Below the pieces are notes generated by a model. It did no database searches. It was not told the DNA's origin and saw only the letters and a program-made list of their open reading frames with translations. DNA of 64,000 nt from Microbacterium hatanonis (lineage in GTDB: Bacteria; Actinomycetota; Actinomycetes; Actinomycetales; Microbacteriaceae): contig NZ_VRSV01000001.1 of NCBI RefSeq assembly GCF_008017415.1, positions 248,001 to 312,000 of the forward strand, in the 5' to 3' direction. Both the position numbers and the translations under genes were made by a program. Of the stretch, positions 1 through 8,569 are shown one piece after another (position 1 is the first letter of the stretch; each line of letters opens with the position of its first letter).

Positions 1-1
1 C

Positions 2-1564
2 AACGGCGAGGCGGTCGCGTCGGCGCAGGTGCGCATCCCGCTGGCCATGACGAACCGTCACGGTCTCGTCGCGGGGGCGACCGGCACCGGCAAGACCCGC
101 ACGCTGCAGCTGCTCGCCGAGCAGCTCTCGGCGCACGGGGTCGCGGTGTTCGCCGCCGACATCAAGGGCGACCTGTCGGGCGTGGCGACGCCGGGCGAGC
201 CGAACGAGAAGCTCCTCGCTCGCACCGCCGCGATCGGGCAGGACTGGACCGCCGCGGCTTCGCCGACGGAGTACTTCGCCCTCGGCGGGTCGACGGCCGG
301 GTCGGGTGCGAGCCGGGGTGTGCCCATCCGCGCGACCGTGTCGGGCTTCGGGCCGCTGCTCCTGGCGAAGGTGCTCGGACTCAACGCGACGCAGGAGTCG
401 AGCCTCGGTCTGGTCTTCCACTACGCCGACCGCGAGGGACTCGCGCTCGTCGATCTGTCGGACCTCCGCGCGGTGCTGAGCTTTCTCACGAGCGACGAAG
501 GCAAGGCCGAGCTCAAGGAGCTGGGCGGACTCTCGGCGGCGACGGCGGGCGTGATCCTGCGCGAACTCATCACCTTCGCCGACGCCGGGGCCGACGTCTT
601 CTTCGGCGAGCCGGAGTTCGACGTCTCCGATCTCCTGCGCACCGCGCCGGACGGACGCGGAATCATCAGCCTGCTCGAGGTGCCGGGGGTGGCCGATCAG
701 CCGACGCTGTTCTCGACGTTCCTCATGTACCTCCTCGCCGAGCTCTTCGAGGTGCTGCCCGAGGTCGGCGACCTCGACAAGCCGAAGCTCGTCTTCTTCT
801 TCGACGAGGCGCATCTGCTCTTCCGCGACGCCTCGAAGGACTTCATCGCCGCGATCACCCAGACCGTGCGGCTGATCCGCTCCAAGGGCGTCGGCGTGTT
901 CTTCGTCACCCAGACGCCGAAGGACGTGCCGGGCGACGTGCTCGCGCAGCTGGGCTCGCGCGTGCAGCACGCGCTCCGCGCCTTCACGCCCGACGACGCC
1001 CGGGCGCTGCGCTCATCGGTCCGCACCTACCCCACGTCGGGCTACGACCTCGAACGGGTGCTGCAGGAGCTCGGAACCGGCGAGGCGATCGTCACGGTCA
1101 TGGGCGAGAAGGGGGCACCGACCCCCGTCGCCTGGACGCGGCTGCGCGCGCCGCGCGGACTCATGTCGCCGACACCCGCGGCCGCCATCGACGCGGCGGT
1201 CGCCGCATCCGTCCTGCTGCCGGCCTACGGCACCTCGATCGATCGGGAGTCGGCCCGAGAGATCCTCACCGCGCGCATGAACGCCGCGCACGAGGCCTTC
1301 GCCGCCGAGGAGGCAGCGAAGGAGAAGGCCAAGCTCGACGCGGAGTACGCGAAGCAGCAGGCGGCGATCGACAAGGCCCGCGCGGCGGCCGACAGGAAGG
1401 CGCAGCAGGAGTACGACCGGTTGCTGCGGCGGACGGCGGGGTCGACCCGCACGACGTCGCGCCGGGCGCCCAAGACACCGATGGAGCAGATCCTCGGCTC
1501 GAAATCGGCCGACACCCTGCTCACGGGGGTCATCCGCGGGCTGTTCGGCACCGGCCGGCGGTAG
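2..1564 (+). CDS. HerA-like ATPase, DUF853 family (5' end outside window)
   Basis: ATPase of the HerA/YjgR (DUF853) family, related to DNA-translocating helicases; cellular role poorly defined. The reading frame is open from base 2, and a GTG at 29 is unlikely to be the start because family members carry about 40 more N-terminal residues before the Walker A. Visible motifs are Walker A GATGTGKT just after the left edge, Walker B as FFFDEAHLLF near the middle, and an FVTQTPKDVP segment typical of the family. The C-terminal 110 residues are a charged, Ala/Lys-rich coiled-coil-like stretch ending in GLFGTGRR. It is followed after 67 bases by the SDR gene. Family call is firm; function is not. 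Confidence 0.9.
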   Translation, partial: NGEAVASAQVRIPLAMTNRHGLVAGATGTGKTRTLQLLAEQLSAHGVAVFAADIKGDLSGVATPGEPNEKLLARTAAIGQDWTAAASPTEYFALGGSTAGSGASRGVPIRATVSGFGPLLLAKVLGLNATQESSLGLVFHYADREGLALVDLSDLRAVLSFLTSDEGKAELKELGGLSAATAGVILRELITFADAGADVFFGEPEFDVSDLLRTAPDGRGIISLLEVPGVADQPTLFSTFLMYLLAELFEVLPEVGDLDKPKLVFFFDEAHLLFRDASKDFIAAITQTVRLIRSKGVGVFFVTQTPKDVPGDVLAQLGSRVQHALRAFTPDDARALRSSVRTYPTSGYDLERVLQELGTGEAIVTVMGEKGAPTPVAWTRLRAPRGLMSPTPAAAIDAAVAASVLLPAYGTSIDRESAREILTARMNAAHEAFAAEEAAKEKAKLDAEYAKQQAAIDKARAAADRKAQQEYDRLLRRTAGSTRTTSRRAPKTPMEQILGSKSADTLLTGVIRGLFGTGRR

Positions 1565-1585
1565 CGGCTCCCTCGCGCCGAACTC

Positions 1586-1625
1586 GTCAAGCCCCCGACC
1601 GGGAGCGGATGCTGCGGCGTAACGT
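1586..1625 (+). promoter_or_regulatory. GTCAAGC - N27 - TAACGT element before the SDR gene
   Basis: GTCAAGC at 1586-1592 and a -10-like TAACGT at 1620-1625, just 6 bases before the start codon at 1632, which would give a very short leader. The same pair with 26-base spacing is seen before the genes at 14715, 19936 and 23697. Promoter activity is inferred only. Confidence 0.4.
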
Positions 1626-1631
1626 CCAGGT

Positions 1632-3185
1632 ATGAGCGAGCTGACCGCGCCCACCGGGCGCGAACCCGAACTGCGAGCCGAACCCCGAGACGACGGGACG
1701 CCGCCGCGTGCGCTCGTGATCGGCGCCACCGGATACCTGGGCGGGCGCCTGGTGCCCCGCCTGCTCGAGGCGGGCTACACCGTGCGCGTGCTCGCTCGGC
1801 ATGCGCCGCGCGTGGCCGCGTTCGAGTGGGGCTCGCGTGTCGAGGTCGTCGAAGGCGATGCCGGGGAGACCGAGGCGGTGGCCCGTGCGGTCGCCGACGT
1901 CGACGTGCTCTACTACCTGGTCCACTCGATGGCGGCCGGCAAGGACTTCGAGAACACCGACCGCATCGCCGCTCAGACCGTCGCCGATGCGGCGGCGGCA
2001 GCATCCGTCGCGCGCATCGTGTACCTCGGCGGACTCCACCCCGACGACGCGCCTCTGTCGGCGCACCTGCGCTCGCGCGTCGAGGTGGGCGAGATCCTGC
2101 TCGCCAGTGGCGTGCCGACGCTCGTGCTGCAGGCCGGCGTCGTCATCGGCTCGGGGTCGGCGTCGTTCGAGATGGTGCGTCACCTCACCGACGTGCTGCC
2201 CTACATGCCCGCCCCGAAGTGGGTGCGCAACCACATTCAGCCGATCGCGGTGCGCGACGTGCTGCACTACCTCCTGGGTGCCGCCCGGGTCGACGCGACC
2301 GTCAACCGCGCCGTCGACATCGGCGGGCCCGACGTGCTGCGCTACGGCCAGATGATGAACGGCTACGCGGTCGAGGCGGGGCTTCACCAGCGCGCGATCG
2401 CGGCGCTTCCCGTGCTGACACCGCGGCTGGCCTCGCACTGGGTGAACCTCGTCACGCCGATCCCGAGGGCGACCGCGAGGCCGCTCGTGGAGTCCCTTCA
2501 GAACGAGTGCGTCATGAAGGACCACGACGTCGACGCGCTCATCCCGCCGCCCGCCGGGGGACTCACGCCGTACCGCCGAGCGGTCGCGCTCGCGCTCGGG
2601 CGCGTGCAGGACGACACGATCGAGACGAGTTGGCAGGACGCGGAGGTCTCGGGAGTGCCGAGCGACCCGCTTCCCAGCGACCCCGAGTGGGCGGGGCGGA
2701 TGGTGTTCGTCGACGCCCGATCGGTGACGACATCGGCATCGCCCGAGCAGGTCTGGGCCGTGATCGCGGGGATCGGCGGGGCCAACGGCTGGTACTCCTC
2801 GAGGCTGCTGTGGTCGATCCGCGGCCTCATGGACCGGGTCGTCGGCGGTGTCGGGCTCGCGCGCGGGCGCCGCAGCCGCGCGGTGCTCACGGCCGGCGAC
2901 GCGCTGGACTTCTGGCGCGTGGAGGCGATCGAGCCGGGGCACCTCCTGCGCCTGCGCGCCGAGATGAAGGTGCCGGGCCTGGCGTGGCTCGAGATGCGCG
3001 TGAGCCCCGACGGCGACGGCGCCCGCTACGAGCAGCGCGCGGTGTTCTTCCCGAAGGGCCTCGCCGGACGCCTCTACTGGCTCGGGGTGCTGCCCTTCCA
3101 CGGGCTGATCTTCCCCGGGATGGCGGCGCGCATCACCGCCGCCGCGGTGGCGTCGGCCCCGCAGCCCGAGCCCGTCGCGTCATAG
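1632..3185 (+). CDS. SDR-type NAD(P)-binding protein with C-terminal DUF2867 domain
   Basis: Two-domain protein of 517 residues. Residues about 25-270 are an extended SDR/NAD(P)-binding fold with the nucleotide-binding motif GATGYLGG and a YYLVHSM segment. The last 150 residues match the SRPBCC-like DUF2867 domain that often follows such folds in actinobacteria (SVTTSASPEQVW, then FWRVEAIEPG). Substrate unknown; the family is annotated as putative NAD-dependent epimerase/dehydrogenase. The ATG is 6 bases after a -10-like TAACGT, with no clear Shine-Dalgarno site, so it may be translated from a very short leader. It ends 10 bases before mogA. Confidence 0.85.
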   Translation: MSELTAPTGREPELRAEPRDDGTPPRALVIGATGYLGGRLVPRLLEAGYTVRVLARHAPRVAAFEWGSRVEVVEGDAGETEAVARAVADVDVLYYLVHSMAAGKDFENTDRIAAQTVADAAAAASVARIVYLGGLHPDDAPLSAHLRSRVEVGEILLASGVPTLVLQAGVVIGSGSASFEMVRHLTDVLPYMPAPKWVRNHIQPIAVRDVLHYLLGAARVDATVNRAVDIGGPDVLRYGQMMNGYAVEAGLHQRAIAALPVLTPRLASHWVNLVTPIPRATARPLVESLQNECVMKDHDVDALIPPPAGGLTPYRRAVALALGRVQDDTIETSWQDAEVSGVPSDPLPSDPEWAGRMVFVDARSVTTSASPEQVWAVIAGIGGANGWYSSRLLWSIRGLMDRVVGGVGLARGRRSRAVLTAGDALDFWRVEAIEPGHLLRLRAEMKVPGLAWLEMRVSPDGDGARYEQRAVFFPKGLAGRLYWLGVLPFHGLIFPGMAARITAAAVASAPQPEPVAS

Positions 3186-3195
3186 GGTGAGCAGC

Positions 3196-3681
3196 ATGCA
3201 ATGCACCGCCGCCGTGATCACCGTGTCCGACCGATCCGCGGCGGGGGAGCGCGACGACGCCAGCGGACCGGTCGCCGTCGACGCCCTCCGCGCGGCGGGC
3301 TTCGCCTGCGACGATGCGGCGATCGTCGCCGACGGCGCGGACAGCGTCGAGGCGGGCCTGCGCGCCGCGCTCGCGGCCGGAGCACGTCTGATCGTCACCA
3401 CCGGCGGCACCGGCGTCGGGCCGCGCGACCTCACCCCCGAGGGCACGCGCCGGGTCGTGACGCGGGAACTCGCCGGGATCGCCGAGGAACTGCGTCGGCG
3501 CAGCACGGCCGAGAAGCCCGCGGGAATGCTCTCGCGCGGCGTCGCCGGTGTCGTCGACGGATCGGGGGCGCTCGTGGTGAACCTTCCGGGCTCGCCCCGC
3601 GCCGTGGCCTCCGGCATCCCGGTCATCGTGTCGATCGCGGGGCACGTCATCGACCAGCTCGGCGGATCGGATCACTCGTGA
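3196..3681 (+). CDS. mogA: Molybdopterin adenylyltransferase-like protein MogA/MoaB
   Basis: Molybdenum cofactor biosynthesis protein of the MogA/MoaB fold, which adenylates molybdopterin before molybdate insertion by MoeA. The motifs are the N-terminal VITVSDRS, TTGGTGVGPRD in the active-site loop and NLPGSPRAV near the end; 161 residues is normal for the family. I chose ATG 3196 because a GGTGAG sits five bases before it; an in-frame GTG at 3187 would lie almost on the previous stop. The stop overlaps the moaE start (GTGA), which implies translational coupling. The MogA versus MoaB name cannot be settled by sequence alone. Confidence 0.88.
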   Translation: MQCTAAVITVSDRSAAGERDDASGPVAVDALRAAGFACDDAAIVADGADSVEAGLRAALAAGARLIVTTGGTGVGPRDLTPEGTRRVVTRELAGIAEELRRRSTAEKPAGMLSRGVAGVVDGSGALVVNLPGSPRAVASGIPVIVSIAGHVIDQLGGSDHS

Positions 3682-4106
3682 GCGCCGTGCGCCTGGCCGC
3701 CCTCTCGGAAGAACCCCTCGACCTCGATGCGCACCTCGCGGCCGTCGACGATGCGACCGCGGGGGCGGTGACGACGTTCATCGGCCGCGTGCGCGATCAC
3801 GACCCCGATGCCTCGACCGAGGTCGTCGCGCTGGAGTACTCCGCTCACCCCGACGCCGAGGCGACCCTGCACGGCATCGCCGAGCGCGCCGCGGCAGGCA
3901 CCGACGCGATCGTCGCGGTCAGCCACCGCACCGGCAGGCTCGGCGTGGGCGACGCGGCCGTCGTCATCGCGGTGGCCTCGGGGCACCGCGCCGAGGCGTT
4001 CGAGGTGTGCCGCGCGGTGATCGAGGCCATCAAGCTCGAGCTGCCGGTCTGGAAGCGCCAGGTGGAGGCCGACGGCACCACGGCGTGGAAGGGCCTCGGG
4101 GGGTAG
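3678..4106 (+). CDS. moaE: Molybdopterin synthase catalytic subunit MoaE
   Basis: Large subunit of molybdopterin synthase, which transfers sulfur from the MoaD thiocarboxylate to cyclic pyranopterin monophosphate. 142 residues, starting at a GTG that overlaps the mogA stop. Family motifs are FIGRVRDHD near residue 35, the SHRTGRLGVGD segment, and the C-terminal KLELPVWKRQ with the conserved lysines. Its partner moaD is encoded convergently 14 bases downstream rather than beside it in the same operon, so the two subunits come from different transcripts. Confidence 0.93.
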   Translation: MSAVRLAALSEEPLDLDAHLAAVDDATAGAVTTFIGRVRDHDPDASTEVVALEYSAHPDAEATLHGIAERAAAGTDAIVAVSHRTGRLGVGDAAVVIAVASGHRAEAFEVCRAVIEAIKLELPVWKRQVEADGTTAWKGLGG

Positions 4107-4121
4107 CCCGCTCGCCGGGCT
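4105..4121. terminator. Short hairpin between convergent moaE and moaD
   Basis: AGCCCG, a five-base loop CTCGC, then CGGGCT. The stem contains part of both stop codons (moaE TAG, moaD TGA). There is no T-tract on either side, so it is at best a weak bidirectional terminator. Confidence 0.35.
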
Positions 4122-4357
4122 CAGCCGCCGGCGAACGGCGGCAGCACGTCGACGAGCGTCGCGTCGACGAGCGTCGCGTCGGTGTCGGTGCGCACGCCGT
4201 CGACGAGCACCGCGCACCGCGGCAGGATCTCGCCGAGGTCGGGGTGCTCTCCCACGATCGCCGCGCGGAGGGCGGCGAGGGATGCCTCGAAGCGCTCCTC
4301 CTCGTCGACGCCCGCGCGCTCGGCGGCCGCGGCGAAGTAACGCACGCGGACGCTCAT
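4121..4357 (-). CDS. moaD: Molybdopterin synthase sulfur carrier MoaD
   Basis: Ubiquitin-fold sulfur carrier of 78 residues ending in the diagnostic PPFAGG; the terminal Gly-Gly is adenylated by the MoeB-type enzyme and then thiocarboxylated. It has the N-terminal VRVRYFAAAAERAG strand-helix and VLVDGVRTD in the middle. Just before the tail the segment ATLVDATLVDVLPPF reflects a perfect 15-bp tandem duplication in the DNA (around 4150-4180), which adds five residues to the usual loop. The start overlaps the moaC stop (ATGA). Last gene of the minus-strand run. Confidence 0.92.
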   Translation of the reverse strand: MSVRVRYFAAAAERAGVDEEERFEASLAALRAAIVGEHPDLGEILPRCAVLVDGVRTDTDATLVDATLVDVLPPFAGG

Positions 4358-4824
4358 TCGGGGCGCGTCCAGTCTCCCGAGCGACCGCCGGCCTTCGCCG
4401 TGATGCGCACGTTCTCGATGACGGTGGCGCGGTCCATGCCCTTGATCATGTCGACGATCGCGAGGGCCGCGACCGAGACCGCGGTCAGCGCCTCCATCTC
4501 GATGCCGGTCCGGTCGGCGGTGCCGACGGTGGCCTCGATCTCGACGCCGTCGTCGGTGACGACGAGATCGACGGATGCCGCGTGCACCCCGATGACGTGG
4601 GCGAGGGGCAGGAGGGCGGGAGTCGACTTGGCGGCCTGGATGCCCGCGATGCGGGCCACGGCGAGCACGTCCCCCTTCGGAGCGGATCCGTCGCGGAGCG
4701 CGGCGATCACCTCGGGGGAGCAGCGGACGAATCCCCGCGCGGTGGCCGACCGGACGGTCGGCTGCTTCGCGGTGACGTCGACCATGCGGGCGTGGCCGGC
4801 GTCGTCGAGGTGGGTGAAGCTCAT
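4354..4824 (-). CDS. moaC: Cyclic pyranopterin monophosphate synthase MoaC
   Basis: MoaC turns the MoaA product into cyclic pyranopterin monophosphate. 156 residues, with family motifs MVDVTAK at the N-terminus, LLPLAHVIG in the middle and the catalytic-loop DMIKGMDR near residue 125. Both ends overlap its neighbours by ATGA, so moeA, moaC and moaD are almost certainly translated in series. Length and motifs are complete. Confidence 0.95.
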   Translation of the reverse strand: MSFTHLDDAGHARMVDVTAKQPTVRSATARGFVRCSPEVIAALRDGSAPKGDVLAVARIAGIQAAKSTPALLPLAHVIGVHAASVDLVVTDDGVEIEATVGTADRTGIEMEALTAVSVAALAIVDMIKGMDRATVIENVRITAKAGGRSGDWTRPE

Positions 4825-6080
4825 CCCACCAGTATGACGTCGAGCGGATCGCCCTCGGCGACCTCGGCGACCTCGGCCGGCACGATCGCGAACGCCTGGG
4901 CGTGCGCGAGACCCCCCGCCAGATGCGATCCGGAGCCCCCGGCGGTGGCCGGGCGCACGGTGCCCGCGGCGAGGTCGACGACGGCCGGGAGATACTGCCG
5001 CCGCGCCGGCGGCGTGCGCCAGCTCTCCGCCGCCCGCAGCCGCACCGAGGGACGGGTGATGTCGGCGCGTCCCTGCAGGTGCAGGAGCGCGGGACGGACG
5101 AAGACCTCGAACGACACCGCGACGCTGACGGGGTTGCCGGGCAGGCCGAAGACGAGGGTGCCGCTCGGGAGCGTGCCGAAGGCCTGCGGCTTGCCCGGCT
5201 GCATCGCGACCGCGGCGAACTCGATGCCGCCCCGCCCCGCGTCCTCTCCCGCGAAGGCTCCGCGCACGGGCTCGTAGGCGCCGGCACTCACCCCGCCGGT
5301 GAACACGATGACATCGGCGCCCGCTGCCTCGGCCTCGCGCGTGACCCGGGTCACCTCGGCCGGATCGTCGCCCACCCGGTGGAGCCCGACGAGCTCGGCG
5401 TCGGCCCCGACGAGGAGGGCGGCCAGGAGCGGACCGTTGGAGTCGGGGATGCTGCCGCGTCGCCCGCCCGCGCCGGGGGCGGTCAGTTCGCTGCCCGTCG
5501 AGACGACGACGACGCGCGGTGATCGCGAGACACGCACCTCGCCGACGCCGGCGGCGACGGCGGCCGCGATCTGGAAGGCTCCCAGCCGCACTCCCGGGGC
5601 CATGACCTCGTCGCCGGTGCGGAGATCGCCGCCGCGGCGTCGGACGAAGAGCCCGGCTTCCCGGGGTGCGCGCTCGATCACCACGTCGTCGAGCCCCGCG
5701 GGGAGGCCCCCCGCCGTGTCCTCGAACGGCACGATGACGTCCGCGTCGCCGGGGACCGGCGAGCCCGTCATGATCCGCGCGGCTTCGCCGGGGGCGAGAG
5801 AGGGGTCGAGGGACGTGCCGGCGGGGAGGTCGGCGACCACCCGCAGCGTCACCGGCGCGTCGGCCGCCGCATCCGCCACGTCGTCGAAGCGCACGGCGAA
5901 CCCGTCCATCGCGGAGTTGTCGAAGAGGGGGATGTCGCCCGCGGCGATGACGGGGTCGGCGAGCGTGCGTCCGAACGCCGAGGTGACGGGGAGCACCTCG
6001 ACCGGAAGGGGACGGACGGCGGCGAGGATGCGGCCCAGCTGCTCCTCGACGCTGCGCAGTCCCGGGCGTGCGCCGCTCAC
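4821..6080 (-). CDS. moeA: Molybdopterin molybdotransferase MoeA
   Basis: MoeA inserts molybdate into adenylated molybdopterin. 419 residues, with the motifs DNSAMDGFAVR (about residue 55), MTGSPVPGDADVIVPFE, a VSTGSEL segment, TGGVSAGAYE and FGLPGNPVSV. The reading frame is open farther upstream, but the GTG at 6080 overlaps the stop of the preceding moeB-like gene (GTGA) and puts the conserved N-terminus (SVEEQLGRIL) at the normal distance, so I place the start there. Confidence 0.93.
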   Translation of the reverse strand: MSGARPGLRSVEEQLGRILAAVRPLPVEVLPVTSAFGRTLADPVIAAGDIPLFDNSAMDGFAVRFDDVADAAADAPVTLRVVADLPAGTSLDPSLAPGEAARIMTGSPVPGDADVIVPFEDTAGGLPAGLDDVVIERAPREAGLFVRRRGGDLRTGDEVMAPGVRLGAFQIAAAVAAGVGEVRVSRSPRVVVVSTGSELTAPGAGGRRGSIPDSNGPLLAALLVGADAELVGLHRVGDDPAEVTRVTREAEAAGADVIVFTGGVSAGAYEPVRGAFAGEDAGRGGIEFAAVAMQPGKPQAFGTLPSGTLVFGLPGNPVSVAVSFEVFVRPALLHLQGRADITRPSVRLRAAESWRTPPARRQYLPAVVDLAAGTVRPATAGGSGSHLAGGLAHAQAFAIVPAEVAEVAEGDPLDVILVG

Positions 6081-6856
6081 GCCGGCACCGCCGATGCGCG
6101 CGCAAGGAGAGGCACTTCTCTCTGGCGTCCTCGGAGCGCGTCGATCACGACGACGCGGCCGAGGAGCGGGTCGCCCGCCCCGGTGATCAGTTTCACGGCC
6201 TCGGTGGCGAGGATGCCGCCGATCTGGAGGCAGAGCGACCCCAGCACCCCGACCTGCTCGCACGTGGGCGGCTCGCCCGTGCTGTCGGCCGGGTAGAGGT
6301 CGTGCAGCGAGATCGGCGAGACGCCGGCTGGTGGTCGCGACCAGAACACGGTCGCCTGACCGGCGAACTCCTGTACCGCGCCCCAGACGACGGGGATGCC
6401 GAGGGCGTCCGCCCCGGAGGCGACCGCCTCGCGCGTGCCGAAGGTGTCGCTCCCGTCGACGACGAGGTGCGCGCCCTCCATCAGGCGCACGGCGTTGTCG
6501 GCGTCGAGCCGCTCGGCGCGGGGGATCACGCGGGTCGTCGGTGAGAGGTCGGCCGCGGCGCGGACGGCGGAGTCGACCTTCGGTCGGTCGAGATCGCCCA
6601 GCCGGTGCAGCACCTGGCGCTGCAGGTTCGAGCCGTCGACCACGTCGTCGTCGATCACGACGATCTCGCCGACGCCCGCTGCGGCCAGGGCGAGGATCAC
6701 GGGCGACCCGAGCCCACCGGCGCCGATCACCGCGACACGGGCGGCGGCGAGGCGGCGCTGGCCCTCGTTGCCGATACCCGCGAGCACCGCGTGACGGGCC
6801 GTGCGGATGAGTTCGGTGGGGGCGAGGGCGTCGATCGGCTCGACCAGCGGTTGCAT
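6077..6856 (-). CDS. moeB: MoeB/ThiF-family adenylyltransferase
   Basis: E1-like enzyme expected to adenylate the C-terminal glycine of MoaD. 259 residues with the nucleotide-binding GAGGLGSPV (about 46-54), the DDDVVDGSNLQRQ loop that positions ATP, and VDGSDTFGTR. Unlike E. coli MoeB it lacks both CxxC pairs that bind zinc: the first position reads ISLHDLYP and no cysteine pair is present near the C-terminus. The PPTCEQVGVLG cysteine remains. Starts 9 bases after cydC. A ThiF-like role with another carrier protein is possible, but the operon favours MoaD. Confidence 0.85.
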   Translation of the reverse strand: MQPLVEPIDALAPTELIRTARHAVLAGIGNEGQRRLAAARVAVIGAGGLGSPVILALAAAGVGEIVVIDDDVVDGSNLQRQVLHRLGDLDRPKVDSAVRAAADLSPTTRVIPRAERLDADNAVRLMEGAHLVVDGSDTFGTREAVASGADALGIPVVWGAVQEFAGQATVFWSRPPAGVSPISLHDLYPADSTGEPPTCEQVGVLGSLCLQIGGILATEAVKLITGAGDPLLGRVVVIDALRGRQREVPLLARASAVPA

Positions 6857-6865
6857 GCCCTCAGG

Positions 6866-8569
6866 CTACGCGGCGTGCGGGACGATCCGCCCGTTCTCTA
6901 TCCGAAGGGTGCGGTCCACGAGTGAGGGGGGCACGTCGACGTGCGAGATGAGCACGACAGCGCGGTCGGCGGGGACCGCGCTGAGGAGGTCGGCGAGCAG
7001 GGCGTCGGATGCGGCGGGGTCGACCCCCGCGGTCGGCTCGTCGAGCACCAGCACGGGGAAGTCGTGGAGGAGCGCGCGCGCGAGTGCGATGCGCTGCGCC
7101 TGTCCGCCGGAGACGAGGGAGCCGCGCTCGCCGACCGCGACGTCGAGACCGCCGCGGGCGGCCGACCAGTCGGCGAGTCCGACGCGCTCGAGGACGGCCT
7201 CGAGCTCGTCGTCGGTCGCGGTGTCGCGGGCGAAGAGCAGGTTCTGCCTCAGCGACTCGTCGAAGAGGAACGGTTGCTGCTCGACCAGCCCGACGGTCAG
7301 GCGCAGATCGTCGCCCGAGAGGTCGCGCGCCTCGACGCCCCCGACACGGTACGAGCCCGTGTAGTCGAGGAAGCGCACCAGCACGTGCGCGAGCGTCGTC
7401 TTGCCCGCCCCGCTCGGCCCGGTCACCATGACGCGCTCGCCCGCCTCGACCCGCAGCGTCACGTCGTCGAGGCGGCCGGGGTCGTCGACGCCGGCTCCGC
7501 GACGCGGCCACGAGGCGCCGAGGCCGCGCAGTTCGATCCCGCTCCCGTGGGGGCCGACGAGAGGCGCCGGCCGGCCGGTGGCGGCGGGTTCGTCGTGGGG
7601 GAGTCCGGCGGGGACCTCGGCGGGAACGGTGTCGGCGATCCGGACGGCCGCCGAACGCACCTGGCGCCAGGACGCCAGGGCGAGGGGCACGGGCCCGAAG
7701 ACCTCGAACACGGCCATCGGCAGCAGCACGACGATCGCCAGCGCCGGGCCGGTGAGGGTGCCGTCGACCACGCCCGGGGCAGCCACCGCGAGGGCGAGCA
7801 GCGATGCGGCACCGGCGAGCAGCGACACCGCGCCGGCGGTGAGGCCCTGCGCGACACCGCGACGCACCACGGCGCGACGCAGGCGCTCGTCGGCCCGTCG
7901 CACGCGGTCGTGCGCCGCATCCATCGCTCCGAAGGCGGTGAGCACGTCGATCGAGGTCAGCAGGTCGAGCAGGGCGTCGGAGACCTCCGACCGCAAGGGC
8001 GAGATCGCGCGCTCGGCGCGTCCGCCGGCCGCCCATCCGAGCCACACGGCGAGGGCGAACGCCGCGGCGAGGCTCAGCGCGACCACGAGGGCGGCGCTCC
8101 ACGAGACGAAGGCGAGGAAGACGACGCTGCCGAGGGCGGCGAGCCCCGCGACGGCGAGCGGCTGCACCACGCGCAGCGGAAGGTTCTGCAGCTCGTCGAC
8201 GTCGTCGACGAGGTTCGACAGCAGCGCACCGCGGCGCGCACGGCCGAGCCCGTCGGGGGCGAGCGGCACGATCTCGCGCACCAGCCCCGCCCGCACGGTG
8301 GCGAGCTGATCGAGCGCGGCGTCGTGCCCGGCGAGCCGTTCGAGATAGCGGAAGACGCCCCGCCCGACGGCGAACGCGCGCACGGCGACGACCGCCGCCG
8401 AGAGGTAGAGGAGTGCGGGCTGCTCGGCGGCGCGGGCGATCAGCCACGCGCTCGCCGCGAGCAGCGCGATGGCGCTGACGGCGGTGCCGACACCGGCGAG
8501 CACGCCCGGGGCGAAACGGCGGGCCGACGGCTGCGCCGCGCGCAGCACGGCTTTCACGCGCCCGTTCAC
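6866..8569 (-). CDS. cydC: Thiol reductant ABC exporter subunit CydC
   Basis: One half of the CydDC heterodimeric ABC exporter needed for assembly of cytochrome bd, exporting cysteine/glutathione-type thiols in E. coli. 567 residues: six transmembrane helices in the first 300, then a nucleotide-binding domain with Walker A GPSGAGKTT, signature LVSGGQAQR and Walker B VLVLDEPTAG. The GTG start overlaps the cydD stop (GTGA). In other actinobacteria CydC and CydD can be fused; here they are separate genes. Confidence 0.92.
   Translation of the reverse strand: MNGRVKAVLRAAQPSARRFAPGVLAGVGTAVSAIALLAASAWLIARAAEQPALLYLSAAVVAVRAFAVGRGVFRYLERLAGHDAALDQLATVRAGLVREIVPLAPDGLGRARRGALLSNLVDDVDELQNLPLRVVQPLAVAGLAALGSVVFLAFVSWSAALVVALSLAAAFALAVWLGWAAGGRAERAISPLRSEVSDALLDLLTSIDVLTAFGAMDAAHDRVRRADERLRRAVVRRGVAQGLTAGAVSLLAGAASLLALAVAAPGVVDGTLTGPALAIVVLLPMAVFEVFGPVPLALASWRQVRSAAVRIADTVPAEVPAGLPHDEPAATGRPAPLVGPHGSGIELRGLGASWPRRGAGVDDPGRLDDVTLRVEAGERVMVTGPSGAGKTTLAHVLVRFLDYTGSYRVGGVEARDLSGDDLRLTVGLVEQQPFLFDESLRQNLLFARDTATDDELEAVLERVGLADWSAARGGLDVAVGERGSLVSGGQAQRIALARALLHDFPVLVLDEPTAGVDPAASDALLADLLSAVPADRAVVLISHVDVPPSLVDRTLRIENGRIVPHAA

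Noticed and set aside
1587..3101. A 504-codon open frame opposite the SDR gene
   Set aside because: Shadow of the plus-strand gene: low-complexity Arg/His/Pro/Ala translation, no motif, while the sense strand encodes a recognisable two-domain protein.
3201..3680. An extended moaE frame starting inside mogA
   Set aside because: The upstream part is Arg-rich shadow sequence; MoaE homology starts at GTG 3678, which overlaps the mogA stop.
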